64,000 bases of DNA from an uncultured Oscillospiraceae bacterium (GTDB taxonomy: Bacteria > Bacillota > Clostridia > Oscillospirales > Oscillospiraceae), in the NCBI GenBank assembly GCA_900764755.1, contig CAAFPE010000046.1, positions 80,872-144,871 on the forward strand, read 5' to 3'. Shown one piece after another: positions 43,216 through 51,344 of the stretch; position 1 is the first letter of the stretch, and the number at the start of each line of letters is the position of its first letter. The position numbers and the translations under genes were made by a program. Under the pieces are notes generated by a model that was not told the DNA's origin, made no database searches, and worked only from the letters and a program-made list of their open reading frames with translations.

Positions 43216-43823
43216 ACCAGAAAAAAGAGAGGGGACAGCTCATCGTGCTCTCCGGCCCGTCTGGGGTTGGAAAGAGCACGGTGATCGCCGAGCTGTTTGC
43301 CCAGCGTAGCAACATTTACTTCTCCGTCTCCTACACCACCCGGCAGCCCCGGGTGGGGGAGCAGGACGGGGTGAACTACAACTTTGTTTCCCGGGAGGAG
43401 TTCGAGCGGATGATCGCCGACGATGAGCTGCTGGAGTATGCCGAGTATGTGGACAACTACTACGGCACCTCTATGAAGCTGATCCAGGAGAAGCTGGATG
43501 CGGGGATCGACGTGCTGCTGGACATTGAGGTCCAGGGGGCGGCCAAGGTGCGCGCCCGGTGTCCGGACGCCCTGTTCATCTTCATCATCCCGCCCTCCTT
43601 TGAGGAGCTCTCCCGCCGGCTCCACCGGCGGAACACCGACAGCGAGGATGTGATCGCCGGCCGGCTGGCCAAGGCCCGCCAGGAGTTCCGGGAGATCCCC
43701 AAGTATGACTATCTGGTCATCAATGATAAGGTGGCCAACGCGGTCCATGAGATCGAGGCTATTTTGACCGCGGCGGAGTGCCGGGTGAGCAGCCGCAGCC
43801 GGATGCTGGCCCAGTTTGCCTGA
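43212..43823 (+). CDS. gmk: Guanylate kinase
   Basis: The protein is 203 residues. P-loop LSGPSGVGKSTV (near 13-24), SVSYTTRQPRVGEQDGVNY with the GMP-binding Ser, Arg and Tyr, and the lid region are present. It makes GDP from GMP. Its start overlaps remA (ATGA). Confidence 0.96.
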   Translation: MNQKKERGQLIVLSGPSGVGKSTVIAELFAQRSNIYFSVSYTTRQPRVGEQDGVNYNFVSREEFERMIADDELLEYAEYVDNYYGTSMKLIQEKLDAGIDVLLDIEVQGAAKVRARCPDALFIFIIPPSFEELSRRLHRRNTDSEDVIAGRLAKARQEFREIPKYDYLVINDKVANAVHEIEAILTAAECRVSSRSRMLAQFA

Positions 43824-43866
43824 GTCCGGAAGAAACTGAACTGATAAGAAAAGGAGTTTTGCCGTT

Positions 43867-44100
43867 ATGATGTTATATCCTGCCATGAGAGATCTGCTGA
43901 AGAAGATCCCCAGCCGCTATCAGATGGTGAATATGGTGGCCCACCGGGCCCGGGAGATCTCCGCTGAGGCGGAGATGGCCGGGGAGCCCCTGGACGACAA
44001 GCCGGTGAGCATCGCTATCCGCGAGGTGGCGGAGGGCAAGCTGGATGAGCAGATCCAGCAGCTCGAGCAGATCCAGCAGCTCGAGCAGATCCAGGCGTGA
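43867..44100 (+). CDS. rpoZ: RNA polymerase omega subunit
   Basis: The protein is 77 residues with the omega core (YQMVNMVAHRAREI, KPVSIAIREVAEGKL). The last 16 residues are a repeat, QIQQLEQIQQLEQIQ, encoded by an 18-base tandem repeat. Omega supports assembly of RNA polymerase. An in-frame ATG one codon downstream is an alternative start. AAAGGAG lies upstream. Confidence 0.92.
   Translation: MMLYPAMRDLLKKIPSRYQMVNMVAHRAREISAEAEMAGEPLDDKPVSIAIREVAEGKLDEQIQQLEQIQQLEQIQA
44050..44094. repeat. 18-base tandem repeat at the 3' end of rpoZ
   Basis: Two identical units (44050-44067, 44068-44085), each CAGATCCAG then CAGCTCGAG, are followed by a half unit. They add six residues each without shifting the frame. 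The copy number may vary among strains. Confidence 0.85.
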
Positions 44101-44132
44101 GATCCTGAGCCGCGGAGAGGGGGAACGGAAGC

Positions 44133-46583
44133 ATGGTGGCCAAGGTAGCGGTGGCCCGGGCGGTTTATGCCATTGACAAGCCATACGACTATCTGGTCCC
44201 CGGGGAGCTGGAGCCCAGGCTCCGGCCCGGGATGCGGGTGCTGGTCCCCTTTGGATCTGGCAACCGGGGGTCGGACGGCCTGGTGCTGGCCCTACGGGAG
44301 GGGCCGGATGGGGCGGCGGGGCTCAAGCCCATCACCGCTGCCCTGGATCCGGAGCCTGTTCTAGACGGGGCGGCCATCCAGCTGGCCCTCTGGATGCGGG
44401 AACGGTATTTCTGCACTGTCTATGACGCGGTGAAGGCCATGCTCCCCGCAGGGCTGTATTTTTCCCTCCGGGACTGGATCGTTCTGAAAAAGGGGTTGGA
44501 CCGCACGGCGGTCTATGAGGCGGCGGAGGGCTCCGCCCCCGCCCGGCAGCTGGCCGAGTTGCTGCTGGCCCTGGGCGGCCGGGGGGATATGGAACAGATC
44601 CGCGCCGCCTTTGGACCAAAGGACCCGGAGCCAGCTATCCGGCGCCTGCTGGACCGGGGGGCGGCGGAGCGGGTGACCAGTGCCCAGCGGGGTGTGGGCG
44701 ATAAGGTAGAAAAATTGGCGGTGCTGGCCATGCCGGCGGAGGAGGCCATGGCTTTGGCCGCTCCCCGGCGCAGGACGGCGCCGCTTCGTTTTTCTGTCAC
44801 CGAGCTGCTGTGCCAGCTGGGCTCCGCCTCTGTCAAGGAGCTGTGCTACTTCACCGGAGCCTCGATGCAGACCCTGCGCTCCCTGGAGAAAAGCGGGGTG
44901 CTTACCCTGGAGCGTCAGGAGGTGTTCCGCCGGGTCCCCCTGGACGATGTGGAGCCGGCGGGGCCCATCCGCCTCAACGAGGAGCAGGAACGGGCCTTCC
45001 AGGAGCTGGACGCCATGAGCCGTGCCGGGGCGGGGGCCGCTCTGCTGTACGGCGTCACCGGCAGCGGAAAGACACAGGTGTACCTCCGCCTGATCCAGGA
45101 GACCCTGGCCCGGGGCCGGACTGCTCTGGTTCTGGTGCCGGAGATCGCCCTTACCCCCCAGCTGCTGCGGATCTTTGCCGCCCACTTCGGGGGGCAGATC
45201 GGGGTGCTCCACAGCTCCCTCCGGGCGGGGGAGCGCTACGACGAATGGAAGCGCATCCGCAGGGGGGAGGCCCGGGTAGTCATCGGGACCCGGTCGGCGG
45301 TATTTGCCCCACTGGAGCAGCTGGGGCTGGTGATCCTGGACGAGGAGCAGGAGGCCAGCTATAAGTCAGAGAACAATCCCCGCTATCACGCCCGGGACGT
45401 GGCCAAGTACCGCTGCGTCCAGAGCGGCGCTCTGCTGGTGATGGGGTCGGCCACCCCATCAGTGGAGACTATGTACAGCGCACAGACCGGGCGGTGCGGG
45501 CTGTTCATCCTGAAGGAGCGCTTCAACCGCAGGGCCCTGCCCCAGGTTCAGGTGGTGGACATGAAGGAGGAACTTCGGGCAGGAAACGGACGGGCTATCA
45601 GCCGTCCCCTTCAGCAGGCTCTGGAGGACACCCTGGTCCGGGGGGAGCAGGCCATTCTCTTCCTCAACCGCCGGGGAGCCAGCCGCATGGTATCCTGTGG
45701 AGAGTGCGGCGCAGTACCGGAGTGTCCCCGCTGCTCGGTCAAGCTGACCTACCACTCGGCCAACGGCCGGCTGATGTGCCACTACTGCGGCTATTCCCAG
45801 CCGCTGCCGCCTGCCTGTCCGGACTGTGGTGGGAAGCTGAATTTTATCGGGGTGGGTACCCAGAAGGTCCAGGAGGAGCTGGAGGAGCTCTTTCCCGGGA
45901 CGCCGGTGCTGCGGATGGATACGGACACCGTCACTGCCGCCCGTTCTCACGAGGCCATTCTGGAGGAATTCCGCCGGGGGAAGGCACCCTTCCTGGTGGG
46001 GACCCAGATGGTGGCAAAAGGACTGGACTTTGAAAATGTGACCCTGGTTGGGGTGGTGCTGGCCGACCAATCCCTGTTTGTGGATGACTTCCGGGCGGGG
46101 GAGCGCACCTTTTCCCTGCTGACCCAGGTGGTGGGCCGGGCGGGCCGGGGAGAAAAGACCGGCCGGGCCCTGATCCAGACCTTTACGCCGGAGCACGATG
46201 TGCTCCGCTTCTCCGCCCGGCAGGACTACGACAGCTTTTACCGCACAGAGATCCAGCTGCGGCGGCTGCGCCGGGAGCCGCCCTTCCGGGATGTGTTTCT
46301 CATCACGGCCTCCGGCCTAAATGAGGGGGCGGTGCTGCGGGCCAGCGTCCGCTTCCGCCAGGCGCTGGAGGGGGCGCTGGGACAGCTGGACCAGGAGTGG
46401 CAGCTGCTGGGGCCCGCCCCGGCAGCGGTGGCCAAGATCAACGACCGCTACCGCTACCGGCTGACCCTGACGGCCCAAAACAGCCGGGCTCTGCGGCAGC
46501 TGCTGGCCGCCCTGCTCCGGTCGGCCCACCAGGACCGGGAGAACCGGGGCGTGTCCCTGTATGCGGATCTGAACCCCTATTGA
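44133..46583 (+). CDS. priA: Primosomal replication helicase PriA
   Basis: The protein is 816 residues. It has an N-terminal 3'-end-binding domain, Walker A LYGVTGSGKTQVYLRL (near 305), the DEEQ box LVILDEEQEASY (near 398), and a zinc-binding region with eight Cys (CGECGAVPECPRC to CPDCGGK). Helicase motifs V-VI include GTQMVAKGLDFENV and QVVGRAGRG. PriA restarts stalled forks. In B. subtilis coaBC lies between rpoZ and priA; here the gap is 32 bases only. Confidence 0.96.
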   Translation: MVAKVAVARAVYAIDKPYDYLVPGELEPRLRPGMRVLVPFGSGNRGSDGLVLALREGPDGAAGLKPITAALDPEPVLDGAAIQLALWMRERYFCTVYDAVKAMLPAGLYFSLRDWIVLKKGLDRTAVYEAAEGSAPARQLAELLLALGGRGDMEQIRAAFGPKDPEPAIRRLLDRGAAERVTSAQRGVGDKVEKLAVLAMPAEEAMALAAPRRRTAPLRFSVTELLCQLGSASVKELCYFTGASMQTLRSLEKSGVLTLERQEVFRRVPLDDVEPAGPIRLNEEQERAFQELDAMSRAGAGAALLYGVTGSGKTQVYLRLIQETLARGRTALVLVPEIALTPQLLRIFAAHFGGQIGVLHSSLRAGERYDEWKRIRRGEARVVIGTRSAVFAPLEQLGLVILDEEQEASYKSENNPRYHARDVAKYRCVQSGALLVMGSATPSVETMYSAQTGRCGLFILKERFNRRALPQVQVVDMKEELRAGNGRAISRPLQQALEDTLVRGEQAILFLNRRGASRMVSCGECGAVPECPRCSVKLTYHSANGRLMCHYCGYSQPLPPACPDCGGKLNFIGVGTQKVQEELEELFPGTPVLRMDTDTVTAARSHEAILEEFRRGKAPFLVGTQMVAKGLDFENVTLVGVVLADQSLFVDDFRAGERTFSLLTQVVGRAGRGEKTGRALIQTFTPEHDVLRFSARQDYDSFYRTEIQLRRLRREPPFRDVFLITASGLNEGAVLRASVRFRQALEGALGQLDQEWQLLGPAPAAVAKINDRYRYRLTLTAQNSRALRQLLAALLRSAHQDRENRGVSLYADLNPY

Positions 46584-46631
46584 TTGGGAAGTGCAAGAAC
46601 AAAAGAGGACCAGGATGAAGGAGGATATACT

Positions 46632-47123
46632 ATGTCGATTCGTGAGATCTTGAAGGATGGGGAGCCTGCCCTGAGCAAGGTGTGCCATCCTGTGACCCAG
46701 TTTGATCAGAAGCTGTGGGACCTGCTGGACGACTTGAAGGAGACGCTGGCCCAGGCCAACGGGGTGGGGCTGGCGGCCCCCCAGGTGGGGATCCTGCGCC
46801 GGGCAGTGATCGTGATGGATGAGAACTTTGAGCCCATAGAGCTGGTCAACCCGGAGATCCTCGCTCAGGAGGGGGAACAGAACGGCCTGGAGGGCTGCCT
46901 GTCCGTCCCCGGCCTATGGGGCTATGTCAAGCGCCCGGAGTGGGTGAAGGTGCGGGCCTTCGACCGGAACGGGAATGCCTTCGAGGTGGAGGGGACCGGC
47001 CTGACGGCCCGGTGCTTCTGCCACGAGCTGGCCCACCTGGACGGCCACCTGTATACCGAACTGACTGACCGACTGTATGACAGCGACGAACTGGACGAGC
47101 TGATGGAGGAAAACGAGGCATGA
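46632..47123 (+). CDS. def: Peptide deformylase
   Basis: The protein is 163 residues from the ATG at 46632 (AAGGAGG upstream). Motifs are GVGLAAPQVG, EGCLSVPG and HELAHLDGHL. The HExxH zinc motif is intact, though the residue after HEL is Ala where Asp is common. It removes formyl from new proteins. It overlaps fmt by 4 bases, so formylation and deformylation are made together. Confidence 0.94.
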   Translation: MSIREILKDGEPALSKVCHPVTQFDQKLWDLLDDLKETLAQANGVGLAAPQVGILRRAVIVMDENFEPIELVNPEILAQEGEQNGLEGCLSVPGLWGYVKRPEWVKVRAFDRNGNAFEVEGTGLTARCFCHELAHLDGHLYTELTDRLYDSDELDELMEENEA

Positions 47124-48058
47124 GGATCGTTTTTATGGGTACGCCCCAGTTTGCCGTGCCTTCCCTCAAGGCGCTGGTCGAGGCCGGACATGAGGTGTGC
47201 GGTGTGTTCAGCCAGCCGGATAAGCCGGTGGGCCGGCACCAGAACAGGCTCAAGCCCACTCCGGTGAAGGAGTGTGCCCTGAGCTATCAGGCTGCGGGCC
47301 ATGACATCCCGGTCTACCAGCCGGAGAAACTGCGGGACGGGACGGCGCTGGCCATTTTGAAGGAGCTGGCCCCTGAACTGATCGTGGTGGCCGCCTATGG
47401 CCGGATCTTGCCGGATGACATCCTGGCTCTGCCTCCCAAGGGGTGTATCAACGTCCATTCCTCTCTGCTGCCCAAGTACCGGGGGGCGGCCCCCATCAAC
47501 TGGGCCATCCTCAACGGGGAGAAGGAGACCGGCGTGACCATCATGCACATGGCGGCGGAGCTGGACGCGGGGGACATTATCCTCCAGGCGGCGACTCCTA
47601 TCCACCCGGAGGAGGACGCGGAGATGCTCTATGGCCGGCTGGCGGAGTTGGGCGGCCCCCTTCTGGTGGAGGCGGTGGCCCAGATCGAGGCCGGGACCGC
47701 CGCCCGAATCCCCCAGGATCCGGATGGGGTGTCCTTTGCCCCCATGCTGTCCAAGGAACTGTCCCCGGTGGACTGGAGCCGGAGCGCCCAGGAGATCCAC
47801 GACCAGATCCGGGGCCTGATGGCCTGGCCCAGGGCATCCACCGATGTGCTGGGCGGCGAGGCGGTGAAGCTGTACCGCTCCCAGGTGCTGGAGGAGAAGC
47901 AGTCTGGGACCGCAGGCACGGTGCTGGGCGGCGGAAGGGACGGCATCGATGTGCTGTGCGGAGATGGCAAGGTGCTTCGCATTACAGAACTTCAGGCGCC
48001 AGGATCCCGGCGGATGTCTGCCGCCGATTATCTTCGGGGACACCCGTTGGGAAATTAG
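47120..48058 (+). CDS. fmt: Methionyl-tRNA formyltransferase
   Basis: The protein is 312 residues. GTPQFAVPSLKAL at the start, the folate site NVHSSLLPKYRGAAPINWAI (near 112-131) and the C-terminal OB-like domain are complete. It formylates initiator Met-tRNA. The stop is followed by an 83-base gap with AATTAGGAGTTAGGAATT, a phrase that partly recurs after rsgA. Confidence 0.96.
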   Translation: MRIVFMGTPQFAVPSLKALVEAGHEVCGVFSQPDKPVGRHQNRLKPTPVKECALSYQAAGHDIPVYQPEKLRDGTALAILKELAPELIVVAAYGRILPDDILALPPKGCINVHSSLLPKYRGAAPINWAILNGEKETGVTIMHMAAELDAGDIILQAATPIHPEEDAEMLYGRLAELGGPLLVEAVAQIEAGTAARIPQDPDGVSFAPMLSKELSPVDWSRSAQEIHDQIRGLMAWPRASTDVLGGEAVKLYRSQVLEEKQSGTAGTVLGGGRDGIDVLCGDGKVLRITELQAPGSRRMSAADYLRGHPLGN

Positions 48059-48141
48059 GAGTTAGGAATTGGGGCTCTGCGGGGGCGGAAGCTGCTCCGG
48101 CGGAAAAGAGAAGTGTGAGTTGTTAAGAGGAGGAGAACAGG

Positions 48142-49470
48142 ATGGATGCACGGGAGGCGGCGCTGCTGACCCTGAACACCTGCGAGCGGCAGGGAGGCTG
48201 GTCGGACGGCGCGCTGAAAAAGCAGCTGGCGGCGGCTGGGCTGGATGGCAGGGATGCGGCGCTAGCGACCCAGCTGTGCTTCGGGGTGCTCCAGAACAAG
48301 CTGCTTCTGGACTTTTACCTTGGAAAATTTTCCAATATTCCCTTGAAGCGGATGGAGGGCAAGGTGGTCCAGGCCCTGCGTCTGGGGGCCTATCAGGTGC
48401 TGTTCCTCACCCGGATCCCCCACAGTGCGGCGGTGGACCGCTCGGTGGCCCTCACCAGGGCCCACTGTAAAAATCCCCGGGCTCCAGGGATGGTGAACGC
48501 CATCCTGCGGAGCCTGGAGCGCAGCCTGGACCAGCTGCCCACCATCCCCCAGGAGGATCCGGCGTCCTACTACGGCACCTTGTACAGCCACCCGGCGTGG
48601 CTGGTGGAGGAGCTGCTGGACGAGCTGGGCTCAGAGGGGGCGGCGGCGTTCCTCCGGGCCAACAACAGCCAGCCCCCCATGACCGCCATGGTGAACACTG
48701 TCCGGGCGGGGGCGGCGGAGGCTGCCGCCTCTCTGGAGGCCCAGGGTGTAGAGGTACAGCCCCACCCCTGGCTGGAGAATTGCCTGATCCTCTCCCGTAG
48801 CGGCAGCGTGGAGGAGCTGGAGGCCTTTCAGAGGGGTCTGTTCTACATCCAGGACCCGGCTTCCCGGCTGGCGGTGCTGGCCTCCGGCGCGGCGGCGGGA
48901 ATGCGGGTGCTGGACGTATGCGCGGCCCCCGGTGGAAAGTCCTTTGCCGCCGCCATTCAGATGGAGGACCGGGGCGAGGTGGTGTCCTGTGACCTCCACC
49001 CCCATAAAAGAACCCTGATACACCGTGGGGCGGAGCGCCTGGGCCTGTCCTGTGTCCAGGCCCTCACCGCGGACGGGAAGGTCCGCCGGACGGAGTGGGA
49101 GGGTGCCTTCGACCTGGTGCTGGTGGATGCGCCCTGCTCCGGGCTGGGGGTGATCCGGAAAAAGCCGGACATCCGATATAAGGATCCGGAGCCGCTGGCC
49201 TCTCTGCCGGCGGTCCAGAGCGCCATTCTGGACAACGCCTGCGGCTATGTGAAGCCAGGCGGGGTGCTGCTCTACTCCACCTGTACCATCCTCCGCCGGG
49301 AGAACCAGGCGGTCACCGACCGCTTTTTGGCAGAGCATCCGGAGTTTGTCCGGGAGGGGTTCTCTCTCCCTGGACCGGTGGGGGAGGTTCCGGAGGGACA
49401 GCTCACCCTGTGGCCTCAGGTCCACGGGACGGACGGCTTTTACCTGTGCAGACTGCGGAAGGAGGGATGA
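48142..49470 (+). CDS. rsmB: 16S rRNA cytosine-5 methyltransferase RsmB
   Basis: The protein is 442 residues: an NusB-like N-terminal domain (1-130) and a SAM methyltransferase domain with VCAAPGGKSFAAA (near 256), the catalytic VDAPCSGLGVIRKKPD (near 330) and STCTILRRENQ with the second Cys. It methylates C967 of 16S rRNA. GAGGAGGAG precedes the ATG. Confidence 0.95.
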   Translation: MDAREAALLTLNTCERQGGWSDGALKKQLAAAGLDGRDAALATQLCFGVLQNKLLLDFYLGKFSNIPLKRMEGKVVQALRLGAYQVLFLTRIPHSAAVDRSVALTRAHCKNPRAPGMVNAILRSLERSLDQLPTIPQEDPASYYGTLYSHPAWLVEELLDELGSEGAAAFLRANNSQPPMTAMVNTVRAGAAEAAASLEAQGVEVQPHPWLENCLILSRSGSVEELEAFQRGLFYIQDPASRLAVLASGAAAGMRVLDVCAAPGGKSFAAAIQMEDRGEVVSCDLHPHKRTLIHRGAERLGLSCVQALTADGKVRRTEWEGAFDLVLVDAPCSGLGVIRKKPDIRYKDPEPLASLPAVQSAILDNACGYVKPGGVLLYSTCTILRRENQAVTDRFLAEHPEFVREGFSLPGPVGEVPEGQLTLWPQVHGTDGFYLCRLRKEG

Positions 49471-49473
49471 CCG

Positions 49474-50562
49474 GTGACCGACATCAAATCCATGACCCTG
49501 GAGGAGCTGACCGCCTGGCTGAAGGAGCAGGGGGAGCCCGCCTTCCGGGCCAAGCAGATCTTCCATTGGCTGTACCGGGGCGTCTCCTCCTTTGACGAGA
49601 TGACCGACCTGTCCAAGGCGCTGCGGGAGAAGCTGGCCTCCCTGGCTTTTCTGACACCGCCCCAGGTGGCCAGAAAGCAGGTGTCCCGGCTGGACGGTAC
49701 CATCAAATACCTGTGGGAGCTGTCTGACGGCAACTGCGTGGAGTCGGTGCTCATGCGCTATCAGCACGGGAACACCGTATGCATCTCCTGCCAGGTGGGC
49801 TGCCGCATGGGCTGCGCCTTCTGCGCCTCCACCCTGGCGGGAAAGGTGCGGAACCTGACGCCGGCGGAGATGATCGACCAGGTGCTGTTCACCCAGCTGG
49901 ACAGCGGAGCCCCCATCTCCAACATCGTGCTCATGGGGATCGGGGAGCCGCTGGACAATTTTGATACGGTGATGAAATTCCTCACCCTGGTGAACCACCC
50001 GGAGGGGTTGAACATCGGAATGCGGCATATCTCCCTGTCCACCTGCGGCCTGACGGAACAAATTGACAAGCTGGCCCAGTATGGGTTACAATTAACATTA
50101 TCTGTTTCCCTCCATGCCCCGGATGATGAGACCCGGTCCAAGATCATGCCGGTCAACCGCTCGGTGGGGGTGGAGAAGCTGATGGACACCTGCCGCCGGT
50201 ATTTTCAGACCACCGGGCGGCGGATCTCCTATGAATATGCCATGATCGACGGGGTGAACGACTCGGACCGGCAGGCGGATCTGCTGGCCGGCCTGCTGAA
50301 GGGGATGCCGGGCCATGTGAACCTGATCCCCCTCAACGACGTGGAGGAGAGCCCACTGAAGCCCAGCCGCCGGGTGGCGGCCTTCCAGAAGCGTCTGGAG
50401 CGCCACGGGGTCACCGTGACCGTCCGGCGCCGGCTGGGGAGCGATATTGACGCCTCCTGCGGCCAGCTGCGGCGGAAGGCGATGCAGGAGACAGAGCCCC
50501 GCCGGGAGCAGACCGGGGGAGACAGCCGGAGGACCGGCGGGAAAGAGGACGAACTGCCATGA
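49474..50562 (+). CDS. rlmN: Dual-specificity RNA methyltransferase RlmN
   Basis: The protein is 362 residues from GTG 49474, 3 bases after rsmB. The radical SAM motif is CQVGCRMGCAFCAS (near 105), with a conserved CGQLR Cys near 329. It methylates A2503 of 23S rRNA and A37 of some tRNAs. The C-terminal 30 residues are an unusual charged tail. It overlaps the phosphatase gene by 4 bases. Confidence 0.95.
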   Translation: MTDIKSMTLEELTAWLKEQGEPAFRAKQIFHWLYRGVSSFDEMTDLSKALREKLASLAFLTPPQVARKQVSRLDGTIKYLWELSDGNCVESVLMRYQHGNTVCISCQVGCRMGCAFCASTLAGKVRNLTPAEMIDQVLFTQLDSGAPISNIVLMGIGEPLDNFDTVMKFLTLVNHPEGLNIGMRHISLSTCGLTEQIDKLAQYGLQLTLSVSLHAPDDETRSKIMPVNRSVGVEKLMDTCRRYFQTTGRRISYEYAMIDGVNDSDRQADLLAGLLKGMPGHVNLIPLNDVEESPLKPSRRVAAFQKRLERHGVTVTVRRRLGSDIDASCGQLRRKAMQETEPRREQTGGDSRRTGGKEDELP

Positions 50563-51281
50563 ATGTTTGGGGAATCACCGACCGGGGCGTGATCCGGGAG
50601 CAGAATCAGGACGCCTTTGCCCATCAGGTGCTGTCTGACGGACGGGTGCTGGCCCTGGTCTGCGACGGGATGGGCGGCGCCCGGGCAGGCAACGTGGCCA
50701 GTACGATGGCGGTGGATATTATTATGGATGAGTTCCTGTCGGAGGAGGAGGGGGCGCGTACCCTGGACCGGCTGAAGGCGGCCGCCGCCTCGGCCAACCG
50801 TCAGATCTTTCAGCGGGCCGCCGTGGAGGAGAGCTGTGCCGGAATGGGCACCACGCTGGTGGCCGCCCTGGCCGACGGTGAGGAGGCCCTGATCCTCAAC
50901 GAGGGGGACAGCAGGGCCTACCACCTGTCTGAGGAGGGCGGCATCATCCGGGTGACCCGGGACCACTCCCTGGTGGAGGACCTGGTCCAGCGGGGAGAAC
51001 TCACCCGGGAGCAGGCACGAACCCACCCCCATAAAAACCTGATCACCCGGGCCCTGGGGGCCGAGCCGGAGCTGCGGGTCGATGTGTTCCGCCAGTCGAT
51101 GGCGGCGGGGGACTATCTGCTGCTGTGCAGCGATGGGCTGAGCAACGTGGTGTCGGAGCAGGAGCTGCTCTATGAGGTGGTCCACGGAGGCGAGGCGTGC
51201 ACCTGCTGCCGCCGCCTGCTGGAGATCGCCCTGCACCGGGGCGCGCCGGACAATGTGACGGCCGTCCTGATCCAGTGCTGA
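50559..51281 (+). CDS. stp: PP2C-type Ser/Thr phosphatase
   Basis: The protein is 240 residues with metal-binding Asp residues in CDGMGGARAGNVAS (near 34), NEGDSRAYHL and LCSDGLSNVV. It reverses phosphorylation by the adjacent PrkC. The gene is coupled to rlmN, as in B. subtilis (prpC). Confidence 0.94.
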   Translation: MNVWGITDRGVIREQNQDAFAHQVLSDGRVLALVCDGMGGARAGNVASTMAVDIIMDEFLSEEEGARTLDRLKAAAASANRQIFQRAAVEESCAGMGTTLVAALADGEEALILNEGDSRAYHLSEEGGIIRVTRDHSLVEDLVQRGELTREQARTHPHKNLITRALGAEPELRVDVFRQSMAAGDYLLLCSDGLSNVVSEQELLYEVVHGGEACTCCRRLLEIALHRGAPDNVTAVLIQC

Positions 51282-51344
51282 GCCTCCGTGCCGCGCCGGA
51301 CCGGTCGGTCCGAGCCAACCTGTATGGAAAGGAGAAAATTTACC

